Below, piece after piece: positions 50,775 through 61,300 of a DNA stretch of 64,000 bases (its first letter is position 1; each line of letters begins with the position of its first letter). The notes beneath the pieces were generated by a model that was not told the origin of the DNA, searched no databases, and saw only the letters and a list, made by a program, of their open reading frames with translations. Position numbers and translations under genes: made by a program. Source of the stretch: Farysia itapuensis (taxonomy: Eukaryota; Basidiomycota; Ustilaginomycetes; Ustilaginales; Ustilaginaceae); NCBI GenBank assembly GCA_023212645.1, contig JALBYC010000014.1, positions 124,001 through 188,000 on the forward strand, read 5' to 3'.

Positions 50775-51975
50775 GGCTGCTATCAAGTTTTGGTTCTAAA
50801 GCAGGTAGCACAGCTCAACAGCCTTCGGAGCTGGCCGAAGATGATGATTTTCTTCTCGAGATAAGACACAAATTGATTTTTTGGTATTGTGATTGTTAGG
50901 CTACGACTTGAACCGCTTTCCGAATTCCGAACGCGCCGAACGTCCGAACCTCGAATTTACACGCGCTCCACGCGTGCACGCGGTCACAAGGCGCTCATAT
51001 AGATTGCCGTCACGGGGATCAGCATAATTCAAAACACAAGACAAGCTCACAGCTCACTTTCACCAGACCGAGGCTGCGGTGTTAGCAGGACTAGATAACA
51101 CGCAATGGCGGAAGTGGATGCAATCCTAAGTTGCCTGGTTATGAGTTTGCATCACAAGGATTGTCTCGTGGCTAGAGCACGACAGACTGGCTTGAATAAA
51201 AAATAACTATAGCCGGTAGACCGATCCAAGTTACATCCACCTGCACCGATCTTTTAATCCTCCCGCTGAAGTTGGTTCCATCAGCGTTCGACGTCCCTGT
51301 CATTGACAACATCCCTATAGTCGCCCTCATCTGCCAAGCGTCCAGCATCACACCCTGAACCTGGAATTCGCTGACAATTTACACCTCGACATGTCTTTAC
51401 TCTCGTTTCCATTACCACGAGCTTTACGCCAACCAGCAGGGATTGTCTTTTTGCATCCAAGCGAGCGTGTGTCCCGTGTCGAGCTCGAGCGAAGGGACAA
51501 AGAATACCAAGCAATCCGAGCCGCAGAGTATGCTAGAGCGTGGTCCGAAGACGCCACGCTCGTCGGCGGCGTGGTCTACAACACTACACCAGGCGGAACC
51601 AATGACCGATCTAGTTTGGGCGGACACAGCAGCATCAGAAGACGACGCAGAAACGTCAACGTCGCATGTCGTATCTCCAAGCGTCTTCGTCTCAGGAATC
51701 TCAGAGGCCTATTCTCAGCACATGCATGACAAACTCCCAAGCGCCACTCTTAGTCCGAGTATCTTTTGGCGTTCTCCCTTACGTTCTCGCACATGCATTT
51801 CATCCCTACACACGACTTCTGTACAATAATCATTTGCCTCCCTAATGTCGAATTCATGATGCGATTTGTCATACTTTCGCTGGAGTGGTATGTTGGTATC
51901 TCTGCTCAAATGTACAAAGAGTGTGGGCAGAAGAAGGGCTGGTCAAGAAAAGGGAGGGATATGCCATTGGCACGA
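50775..51975. other. Gene-poor region between APT1 and the retropepsin-like gene
   Basis: About 1.2 kb. It has one doubtful small ORF (51391-51729, listed) and AT-rich stretches near 50870-50890. No RNA gene or repeat was recognised. Confidence 0.5.
51391..51729 (+). CDS. Doubtful small ORF, 112 aa
   Basis: ATG-started ORF. Residues 1-60 look moderately protein-like (SERVSRVELERRDKEYQAIR and AAEYARAWSEDATLVGG), but the second half turns into an Arg-rich run typical of a wrong frame. The +1-related frame then becomes more protein-like (EDDAETSTSHVVSPS), so an unrecognised intron or a frameshift is possible. I could not find a canonical splice pair. No family was recognised. Confidence 0.25.
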   Translation: MSLLSFPLPRALRQPAGIVFLHPSERVSRVELERRDKEYQAIRAAEYARAWSEDATLVGGVVYNTTPGGTNDRSSLGGHSSIRRRRRNVNVACRISKRLRLRNLRGLFSAHA

Positions 51976-53296
51976 TCAAGGAATGGGAACGGGCTCTCCG
52001 TGCTCGTCTCGCACGACGACAACCTCGACATCAGCACGCTCGCCATTGTCCATGAAGGTCACTGAAGTCATGTCAATGGGGTCCGTTCGGACACCTCGCT
52101 TCTCCATGAAGCTTCGACCGAGGATGACGGGGAAGTAGCTGTCTTCGGCGAGCATGACAGTGCAGGGAACAGCCTTGGAGCCGACCTGAACGGGCCACTT
52201 GCCCAGATTGGTGATACCGTTGAAACCGTACGTGCCGGGTGTGGTGTCCTTGGGAATGAAACCGTGAGTGAGAGCGAAGCTTCGACTGACATAAACGTGT
52301 CGGTAACCCGACTTGAGCATCATGGGAACGTCCTGAATAGGACCGATGCTTCCCTTGAGCAGACGAACGCCGAGCTGAGCGTGGAACTCCTGGAAGGCGA
52401 TCTTGTGCGAAGCGACGGATGAGATAGTGGCGTTCGTCTTCTTGGTCTTTGAGGTGTGAGTGGAGAGCGCGTCATCACGAGTGGGCTTCGGTCCGGGCTC
52501 TTGAGGCGGAGTGGGCTTGCTAAACCCGGGGGCGGCAACGGGCTCTCGGGGAGGGGGGTACATGATGGAGTCACGTCCGCCTGTAGCGACTCCACCAGCA
52601 TCGCTGAAATCATCAGCCGAAGGAACGTGGGGTGCAGACACACGGTGAATACTGACTCCACCACTCTTGCCACGACCCGGGGTCCGGTGAACAAGCGTGG
52701 TGTCATCGACCAAGGGAACATTGGGTCCATCGTGAGCCTCATGTGAGTGCTCATCGGTGCTTTTGGTGGGAATTTCAGGAGATTCAAGGAAGACTGTGCA
52801 TGACAGCAGATAGATCTTAGTACACCACCTACAGCCCTTTGCGGAATACATCACTTACGGTTGGCCTCTTTTGCGTCACCAAAACGGTCGAGGAAGATCT
52901 CCCAATCGTCGGCTACAATGACAAAGGCGTAACTCATTAGTCGCCCGTGCAGTTTCGGATGCTTCTGCGAGTCTGCTTACCATCTTCTAGGCTGTAGGTG
53001 TCCTTGGCGTACCCGTACTTGATCACAAGAGGGATACCATCGTCTAGCTGAAGCCTGATCTTTTTGGCAGCACGAGACTTGATCCTAAGAGCAGACGAGG
53101 ACCTGGTCAGTTGCCATGCTTATGCAAGCTTGCGACTGATCAACTTACGATTCAAGTTTCTCGTCGGGTTTCAGACGGAGAGCAAAGCTTGGCAAGGAGC
53201 CGGCGTGAAACTAAACCGAACTAGTCGTAAGCGCCTTGGACAATGGACAATGCGGGAACAACGGAACGGTATGCTTACATTGAGAATGGGAGCCAT
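51976..53296 (-). CDS. PB1-like plus retropepsin-like (protease-dead) protein
   Basis: Five minus-strand exons (53279-53296, 53149-53210, 52981-53084, 52859-52912, 51976-52793) join in frame to 351 aa; the introns are 64-68 nt. The product begins MAPILNFHAGSLPSFALRLK. Residues ~28-80 look like a PB1/ubiquitin-like fold (KIRLQLDDGIPLVIKYGYAK then YSLEDADDWEIFLDRF). A Pro-rich linker (~90-195) follows. The C-terminal ~140 residues resemble a retropepsin: a MMLKSGYRHVYVSRSFA segment where D-S/T-G would sit, YGFNGITNLGKWPVQVG, and VILGRSFME, the ILG motif of retrotransposon proteases. The expected catalytic Asp is Lys, so a binding rather than proteolytic role is inferred. Domain calls are by eye. 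Confidence 0.75.
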
Positions 53297-53806
53297 CTCG
53301 ATACAGTGTTGCTGCAGTAGCTGATGTATTGATCAGAGAAGGCGAAACAGACACTTGTGGTTCTGCAATGGATGGAAGTGGAGAGAGTGGATGCGAAGCA
53401 GAGCGGATGGCAGAGAATGGATGGTCAGTCGATTGTGGGTACGGCAGTGCGGCAGTGAAACGGCAAGCAGACCGAAGCCAATTCCCAACGCGGGCTCGCT
53501 TGTCGTGCAGATCTACATGGACCCAGGCCATCAACCAGCGCCATGACGTACAGCCTGCCACCTGCCCAGTGTTCTTTCTTTGCAATGCCATATCGCATTT
53601 TCCTTGATTTCTATTCTCGGATTATTGATTACTCCCTTCGCCGCTCTATTTCGGGTCACCGCCGTGCACCGCCAATTCAGAACCATGTTAGGCCCCGGTT
53701 TTTGGAGAAACGTGCATTCACAGATTCACGCTTGGCTTCACGATGGGCGACCAGATCTTCTAGGCCATCTCTACATCCACAGAGTCAACGGGAGCAGCCA
53801 TACACA
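53297..53806. promoter_or_regulatory. Divergent region, retropepsin-like gene / SHR3
   Basis: 510 nt between opposed starts. The SHR3 frame is open back to 53543, but those residues are Arg/Ser-rich without family similarity and are treated as 5' UTR. A GGATGG/GAATGGATGG-like repetition lies near 53370-53425. Confidence 0.45.
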
Positions 53807-54433
53807 ATGGCCTTGCGAACCGGCCTCATTATAGGCACAACTTCTTTCTTACTGGGTACCCTGGCAATACACTGGACAGCGGACCACCTCATGCTATGGC
53901 AGACACCCGTCACCTATGACTCAGTGCTTACCGCCTACACATACTATCAAGACACCATGGTCGAGATGCCCACATACTTTCACCGCATTCTGCACGGCAT
54001 TGGCACCTTAGCCACGCTCCTTCTTGGGTCAAAGGCGCTGGGAGGAAGGGAGAGCAACTGGCTATTTGATGGCGCTTCACTCTTCCTCTTTGGAGCTGCA
54101 GGCCTGGTCTATTACCACAAAATTGTCCCAAATCTTTCAACATTGCCAACACGGGCTCCCAGCCCCGGAGCTTCCGCAGTGGACCACAGAGACGCTGTTT
54201 TCGGTGCACTCCGGGAAATTGCGTCCTCACATACAGTGCTTGCGGTCGCGCTTGTCGGTGTCATATTACTTCAAAGTGGTCAGTACTACAGTGAAAGGCT
54301 CGAGGAACGCGAAAGAATCGAAGAGGACGAAGCGCGTATTCGTCGTAGACAGCGTCGGCACGAACAAGAAGAAAAGAGAAAGGATAGGTTGCTGTCAGCA
54401 ACTGGGGCTGCCACACTAGCACCGTCTTCCTAA
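53807..54433 (+). CDS. SHR3: ER chaperone for amino-acid permeases, SHR3
   Basis: ATG 53807 gives 208 aa. Four TM helices are visible: IIGTTSFLLGTLAIHWTADH, ~65-85 (HGIGTLATLLLGSKAL), ~90-110 (GASLFLFGAAGLVYYHK) and ~145-165 (TVLAVALVGVILLQSG). The first helix with THWxAD-like residues and the following LMLWQTPVTYDSVLTAYTYY are the SHR3 signature. A strongly charged C-terminal tail (~40 residues, Glu/Arg-rich) matches the COPII-binding tail. SHR3 keeps amino-acid permeases folded and packages them for ER exit. It is convergent with MMS2 (141 nt between stops). Confidence 0.9.
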   Translation: MALRTGLIIGTTSFLLGTLAIHWTADHLMLWQTPVTYDSVLTAYTYYQDTMVEMPTYFHRILHGIGTLATLLLGSKALGGRESNWLFDGASLFLFGAAGLVYYHKIVPNLSTLPTRAPSPGASAVDHRDAVFGALREIASSHTVLAVALVGVILLQSGQYYSERLEERERIEEDEARIRRRQRRHEQEEKRKDRLLSATGAATLAPSS

Positions 54434-54574
54434 GTGCTTCTGACAACAGCAACGCAAGGACACGCCCAGGCCCCGCATACAGCACTCTGGTAGTGACTTC
54501 GTTAATCATATAATTGGACAGATTGTGCTGGGTTTTGGTCAGATGAGAGCTCGCGGACGAGCTTCAGAGTGGTT

Positions 54575-55202
54575 CTAGTAGGAAGCACCTTCAGCCGGCT
54601 GCGGGAGCTTGCGGTTAGCAGGAGACGCCATCTCTCTGAAGTCGAGTCAAAAAGATGTGAGTCAGTGATGCAGACTAGGCCGGAGGCGCTGAATCATACT
54701 CACCTCCGGAGGGAGAGAAGGATCGTTTCAATTGTACTTTCTCTCGACCAATTCGCAAAGATAGGCAAAGCACTGTAGTCGATCTTACCATCTGACCTAA
54801 CGCAAGGCAGGTTGATCCGGGTCAGGAAAAAGATCTCGGGTGGTCTATCAGGATAATTCGGTCCGCAATGAATGCTGAGCGAGTAGATTCGGTTCTGAAA
54901 GACAGAGTGTCCGGGACCAATGATGGTAGCATTCCAGTTCGACATCACTGTTCATCAGAAGGGGGGTACAATTAGTTCTGCTTCATTACAGCGTCAATGG
55001 CTATACACAACTTACTGAGATCGCTTCCGTCGTCCAGACCATAGGAGCAGCTTCCATCGCCGATACCCTTCTCTCCTTTCTCGAGCTCTTCGAGCAAGCG
55101 AAAGTTGCGTGGTACTGATAATTTGTGTCAGTTTGCAGTGCAGGAATCCCGGGATTCACGAGCCTAATGCGGTCTACTTGACAACTACTTACTCTTCGCC
55201 AT
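54575..55202 (-). CDS. MMS2: Ubiquitin E2 variant MMS2 (UEV)
   Basis: Four minus-strand exons (55193-55202, 55016-55114, 54704-54947, 54575-54635) join in frame to 137 aa, the yeast MMS2 length. Exon 1 is just 10 nt (Met-Ala-Lys plus one base). [40 protein letters not shown] and the final [15 protein letters not shown] are UEV signatures. The E2 catalytic Cys-containing loop is absent, as in all UEVs. MMS2 pairs with UBC13 to build Lys63-linked ubiquitin chains, notably on PCNA in error-free DNA damage tolerance. Introns of 68-78 nt occupy about a third of the gene. Confidence 0.94.
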
Positions 55203-55622
55203 GGTGCAACACAATCTATGTACGGGTGGTTGATAGAGTACGAAGAAGCAACAGGCTAAGACTACAATTGCCTGCGGTGCTCGCCGTCTTCGCAGTTCCA
55301 GGGATCAGGGCCAGAGTGTCGAGTTTCGTTTAAAGTCGTTTTGCGAGAAGTATTGAAAGCCTGCGCAGAAGGCACTGTTATCTGGAGGCGTGCTGCTCTG
55401 AACCTTGATGCGGTGATGGAAGGGAATGATCCGTATTGTGCTAGTCACGCCTGTAACCTGTTCATCGATCGAGTGGAGGCGCCCAGACTCTTGTTCGGCT
55501 CAATTGTGATTCTAATATCATTTCAGCTTGCTTAGTCAGCATCACTAGCGTATCCTAGGCACCCGGCACCACTGCTGAAAGGGAGACGACATGCTCAGCT
55601 TCCCTTCCCATCACGTCTCAAC
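55203..55622. promoter_or_regulatory. Divergent region, MMS2 / GFA-domain gene
   Basis: 420 nt between opposed starts. ORFs here lack family features. No clear TATA box or repeat was seen. Confidence 0.45.
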
Positions 55623-56075
55623 ATGGCTTTTACAGACAGCAGTAGTGAATGCGAGGCATCGTGCCACTGCGGAGCTGTCAAGCTGATCCTTCCCGAGCTG
55701 CCCAAGATGCTCAATGAATGCCAGTGCTCGCTGTGCTTCAAGTACGGAGTCTTATGGGCTTATCCTCCGCGCAACAAGGTCACAATCATCACCACCACCA
55801 GTATAGCTTCACCAGCCAGCGCAGACGCCAATTACTACTGCTGGGGTGAGAAGAACACCAACTTCTACCGCTGCAACGAGTGCGGCTGCGTGACACACTG
55901 GCTCAGCAGATCGAGACTGGACGACGACGATTCGCCTGGTCTGATGGGCGTCAATTGTCGCATGCTCAAGTCGGAAGTCGCGCTGAGAATTCCCTCGCAA
56001 GTAACGACGGGACCAGAGCTGGATCATCTCTTCTTCGACACCAGTGCCTACTCCGACAACATGATGCCGCTGTAG
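55623..56075 (+). CDS. GFA-domain (CENP-V/GFA) zinc protein
   Basis: A single ORF of 150 aa. It has the glutathione-dependent formaldehyde-activating (GFA) fold signature: CHCGAVKL at ~13-20, CQCSLC at ~33-38 and CNECGC at ~83-88, each supplying zinc ligands, plus WGEKNTNFYRCN. The length is typical for stand-alone fungal GFA proteins. Described members bind glutathione or are of unknown function; true formaldehyde activation is doubtful for most. There is no targeting signal and no intron. Function here is unknown beyond the domain. Confidence 0.88.
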   Translation: MAFTDSSSECEASCHCGAVKLILPELPKMLNECQCSLCFKYGVLWAYPPRNKVTIITTTSIASPASADANYYCWGEKNTNFYRCNECGCVTHWLSRSRLDDDDSPGLMGVNCRMLKSEVALRIPSQVTTGPELDHLFFDTSAYSDNMMPL

Positions 56076-58316
56076 GTTCTCGGTGTCATCGCATCAAGTA
56101 CATACTGCAAGTAAGGCCGACTCCTCACCGAGGAGGCGTCAAGATTGAAGCCCGGTGTATCGAGTCCGTCTGCGAGTGTCTTGCCCTTGCCCTTTTCCTT
56201 TTTCTTGCTCTAATCGACGTCAACGATGGCCGCTGAGGGTGATTAGACGTCGGCAGGCCATGGACCGCTAGGAGGACTGCAAGCAGCAGCTGCAAAACGA
56301 AGCCTGGAGAGATCTACGGTACTAGCTGCCGCTGCCTGCCCCGCTGCGGTTGTAGTAGTCATTACATATACGTTCTAGCTGAAGCTGCTGCAAAGCGAAG
56401 GATGGATCTCCGGCCGAGAAGCCAGCAGCCAGCACAGTCCAGGGTGGCAGTCGCCGATAACCTTCGTATTTACTTCGAGTGTCGCCACATACGGAGGAGA
56501 TCTACCACGCTTTCAGTCAGGGCTACTCATCGAGCCTAAAGTGCCAGTCACTACTACAGCTGAGAGAGCCGCACTGCTGGACACAGTCTGGCCATGTGTC
56601 GAGAGAGCCAATCACGACACTGTCCACATGGTGTCATCTTTAGGAGATGATCATTCTTGTCGATGCAGACAGAGCTGGACCACGTACAAGTGCCTTGGAA
56701 TAGGCTGTCATAGAGGGTGAAAATGCCTCTCGCCCCTATCTCAATCTGTCCAAGGATGGCAAGACCGTCTATGCGACGAGTGAAAGGAACGGAGACAACA
56801 ATCTCCATCTCGTCTTGTACAAGAGCACGTAGTGCTTGCGATGACTGTAGCCATTTGAGCAATCTATCGTCGTCTGTCCGAGAAGCTGCCTCGACCTTGG
56901 CCTGACTCTGCCCCGCTTTGCCTGGCTCTTCATCTCGACTCATCCTGTCCCGCCTGACAATGGAGCACCCCGTTCTCTCACTCGGATCCGAACGTGTGAA
57001 GCTGAGATGTCAGCTGAGTGGAGCGTCGAGAGTCGAGACCCCCGTCTGCGTTCAGTGGCATTTGCCGCTAGTCGAATTGTGCAACGGGCGATTTCTGTCA
57101 AGGCAGACGAGTCGTGCTTCCCTGCCACCACATCGTGCCTCTGAGGCAGCAACACCAGTAGACATCATGTGGCACCTCTCAGGTCGATGAGCCAAGCAAG
57201 CGCCGGAGAGATGCTGCCATCGAGGTGAGTGTCCGTAGCTGTTCACAGCGCGGCAGAGTCGTCCCTGACTGCCTTTGTTGCCTCGCTCTCGGTCTGGCCA
57301 GGTAGAGTGGAGTGTACCCTCCAGTGTCGGCGTCGATGCTGTTGTTGACCTTGGGTGCGTCGAATGTGTATGCAACGTGCCTTCCACCCACTGACTCTAC
57401 CGTATCTGGTACAAAGCAGGCAAGCATCCTTTGGACACCATGCATCGATGCACGCTGGTCCGAGTACTGCCTCGTCTGTCTCAAAGCAAACACTCTTGGA
57501 CGCAGCCGGGGCAGATCCGTCTCCACTCCAAGATGGTAACATCGAGTATCGCCATCAACTGAAGGATCTGGTGCAAGCTGCATCCGCATTACGTGCAGAC
57601 CCCAGGGCCCGAGCCAGGGATGAGTGAACAATGACAGCAGTACTGCAGAAAGGGTCGAGCACCGCCGTTTTCCCTTTTTCCTCGATGTTTCCTCGATGAG
57701 AGAGGCATGGTGTGCACATGGTTGGTGACTGCGCGGAACACACGGCTGGGCGCAGACGATCATCGCTGCATAGTGTTACTTGATCAGCATGGCCTCATTA
57801 GAGTACACGGACCAGGCCGGCCAGGTTCGAGCCGGATAAAAATCTAGCTGCGTCGTTCGTATTTGGAATCTGCGATACTTCACCAACAGACTGTCGCGGC
57901 GTCGCGTTGGCAGAAATGCGTTTTCGGACGTCGGGTTTTCAGCACGTTCGAGCACTAAGCGGAGCACTTGGGCACAGCACATCGAGGATGCGAGTACTCA
58001 AGGCTCGACTTTGAGCAAGCTCAAGGTACCGTGGCTGCATCATGTACAATAGCTTGTCGGCTTGGTCTGCGACGACACATTTCTCGACGTGGACTGACGC
58101 TTTTGCGCGCCCACAGTGTGTGTGTGCGTCTGTGCCACCCGCCTGGTGTGACCAGCAGTCCTACCCTGAGGCCACTTTGGTCCGTACAGGCCGCAAGCAC
58201 GGCTGAAAAATAGGCCGACATCGGCATAAAAGCTCTCTACTTTGTGTGGTCTGCCTGCCCGTGCTCGATACTCCCCCTTGTCTCGCCAGTGCCATCACTC
58301 GAGCAGGTAAGCTGAG
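56076..58316. other. Gene-poor 2.2-kb region
   Basis: The longest stretch without a confident gene. It contains one candidate ORF with a deaminase-like motif (56554-56943, listed). Other ORFs, including 57179-57763 on minus, have shadow-like composition. CAGC/GCTGC-rich words occur near 56275-56400. The right end is the dioxygenase promoter, with a CATAAAAG TATA-like element at 58225-58232. Confidence 0.5.
56554..56943 (-). CDS. Hypothetical protein with a cytidine-deaminase-like PCGxCR motif
   Basis: An ATG-started ORF of 129 aa. Residues ~85-125 read TCTWSSSVCIDKNDHLLKMT followed by PCGQCRDWLSRH, close to the second zinc-binding motif (PCGxCRQ) of cytidine and blasticidin-type deaminases. 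The first zinc motif (H/C-A-E) expected ~35 residues earlier is not present; that region reads IEIGARGIFTLYDSL. The ORF could therefore be a degenerated or divergent deaminase-fold protein, an incomplete gene model, or a chance match. It stands alone in a gene-poor region. Confidence 0.35.
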   Translation of the reverse strand: MSRDEEPGKAGQSQAKVEAASRTDDDRLLKWLQSSQALRALVQDEMEIVVSVPFTRRIDGLAILGQIEIGARGIFTLYDSLFQGTCTWSSSVCIDKNDHLLKMTPCGQCRDWLSRHMARLCPAVRLSQL

Positions 58317-61300
58317 ATGATCAGACGTAGGAGGTTGACCAGAGCTAAAACCTTCAAGAGTCTCGAGTCCGTTCTGACCAAGTTTCTTTTATTGACGGCA
58401 AGAACAGTGTGTTCAGGACCATTAGAGCACAAAGCGACTGAGGGATCCAGAATGGAAGGACTTTCGTCCCACCAGCCCATCTTCAACGGTCGACACAGCA
58501 ACAACGAACACACTCAGCACATACCAGACACAACGAGCATCACAACCGGAAGATCAAGACGAAGCCGCCTTGTCAATGATGCAAGACTTTTCGGTCAAGT
58601 TCCTAGCTTGTTATATGCATTCTTGAATGGATCTGGTCTGGATGATCGAAAGATGCTACTCGAACAGCTAATTACGCTGCTTGCAGCCCTGCCTGTCAGT
58701 TCGATCATCAGCAAAAGGCTGTCTCACCTACTGATAAGCGTCATCAGCTGCGACATCCCTCGCCCTCCTGTCACACTCCTGGGCCAGAGAAATAAATATC
58801 GATCTCCTGATGGTTCCGGGAACAGCATTAACAATCCCAGCTTAGGGGCTTCCCATCAGCCCTATTCTCGAAACGTGACGCCATTACGTGCGAGGCCCAG
58901 TGATCTGCCGGATCCCGGTGTCATTTTCGATCTTCTGCTTGCCAAACAAAGTTTGAAACCTCATCCCTCTGGAATCAGCTCGCTGCTATTCAACTTCGCC
59001 AACATCATCATCCACGATATATTTTCCACTACACGCGTCCCCGATGAGCAGTCCAGCATCAATCATCACTCTTCCTACCTCGATCTTCAAGTGGTCTACG
59101 GCGCTAATAAAGATGAACAAGACGGCGTGCGAACCAAAACACAAGGTCAGCTCAAGACGGACGCTATTGGAGATTGGAGACTTGCAGTTATGCCACCGTC
59201 AACCGCTGCATTAGCAATCTTGTTCAGCCGCAATCACAATTACATCGCCAGACGTGTACACGAGATGAACGAGGACAGACGTTTCGATAATTTGCGAGAA
59301 GACTTACTTGATCAAGAACTCTTCGATATCGCCAGATTGATCAATTGCGGAATGTTCCTCCATATCATTCTCCAAGATTATATTCCTGTCATTCTGAATA
59401 CAAATGACTCAGAGTGGTACGTGAACCCAGTCGAGATCATCAGCAACATTGTTGGTCCTGGCAAGCTAGCTCGGGGCAACGGCAATTCCGTCTCAGCCGA
59501 ATTTTCGGTTCTGTACCGATGGCACGCAGCTGTTTCGGAATCTGACGAACAGTGGATGTCAAGTTTCTTCGAGCGCATGTGGCCTGGAAAGAGGCCAGAA
59601 GAGGTGTCGCCACAGCAGTTCGTCATGGCTGCTGCGAAAGTCAAGCATTCGTTCGAGAGTGCTGATCCTGGTCGATGGGTCCTGCATGGTTGGGTACGAG
59701 ATGATCAGGGTAAAATCGAAGACGCAGTCCTGGCAAAGGTCATCACAGACGCTATTTCCGAGGTTGCTTCCGCCTTTCGAGCACGGGGTCACCCACATTG
59801 GTTCCGCCCCATTGAGATACTTGGTATGATCACTGCACGTCGGGACTGGGCACTGTGTTCAATGAACGAGTTTCGAAACTTTCTCGGCCTCAAAACGTAC
59901 TCTTCGTTCAGCGAATGGAACACAGATGCAGATATCTCGCAGGCCGCAGAACTGCTTTACGGTCATATTGACAATCTTGAACTTTACCCCGGCTTGATGG
60001 CAGAAGAGCCGAAGCCAAGCATGCCTGGGAGCGGACTCTGTCCTGGATTCACAATCTCACGAGGCATACTCAGTGATGCGGCAGCGCTGACCCGTGGCGA
60101 CCGTTTCTATACCACCGACTACTCCACGTCGAACATGACCAATTTTGGCTACTCGTATAGCACGAAGTTACAGGATGGCAGTCGTGGAATGATAGGCAAG
60201 CTGATCTTGTCGACGTTGCCTGGCCAATTTCTGCACAATTCGACGTATGCTCTCTACCCTTTCCGCATTCCCGAACGAACAATTCGCATGCTCAAGGAAA
60301 AGGAAATAATCGACCAATACGACATCAACAAGCCGACCGATGCACGTCGATGGCACGCTATACAGTCATACTCAGCCAGTCGAGATCTGCTGGAGGACTC
60401 ACGTTTCTTTGCTGTGACACCTACCCGGAGCTTTGATCAAAGTGCTATGATTTCGGCACTTCAGTCGATCTCTGGGTGGAGACAACTAGTCACCCAAAAT
60501 TTCGCCAGCAGCACCGCTCGACTGATGCTGGAAAAGAGCGTCTGCCTCTGCCAATCTGGCGATCAACGAATAGTGGACCTACTTGACGTTGTCGATACCG
60601 CGTCGGTGGAGTTTTCTGCTGAATTGTTTGCGCTTCCTTTTTTTCACATCCTTGGCGTTCGTCTTGGAGTCTCTACGAAAGAGCTTCGCTCGCTGCTATC
60701 AGAATCCCTTGCCAATGCCATGTATGGATCGTTCGACTTCGCTAGCCGGCATACTTGGGCTTTCAACGAAGGGGCCAAAGAGGCCAATGCAAAATTAAGA
60801 TACCTGCTGGACATGCGACTACGTACTCTAAGGATACTACCTTCTGCTGTTCTTGGTCTGGCGCAAAGCGTCTCGAGCTTTTTCGGAGGTCCGGAGAATC
60901 TATCTGCAAATTCGATGGCCGAACAGTTTTATCGCCACCTCTCTGTACAAAGCAAGAACCTGGATCAGCTCGTCGACGGTTGTGTGTCCATGATGGTTTC
61001 GATGACCCTGACTCCGTCGCTCGTCATGCTTCATGCCGTCAAGTGGTACCTGGACCAAGGCGATGCGGAGCGACTTTCTTCCCTGCGCACGCTGTCACAA
61101 AAGGACGATGCTATTTCAATGAGAGAATTAAGGAACTGTGTCATGGAAGCATACAGGCTCTCGAACCAAATCCCAGCTCCAGCAAAGATTGCTGTCGAGG
61201 ATGTCAATCTACGTGATGCCAACGGTGCAAACATCAAAGTTCGCGCGGGTGACGGCGTCTACATTTCCGCCTCTGCCGTTTGTAGAGATCCCGAGCTCTA

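Noticed and set aside
51976..53296. An active LTR retrotransposon
   Set aside because: No reverse transcriptase, integrase, LTRs or primer-binding site were seen, and the gene has regular introns.
57179..57763. 194-aa minus-strand ORF in the gene-poor region
   Set aside because: Composition is Arg/Ser/His-rich and irregular, no motif was recognised, and overlapping frames are equally open.
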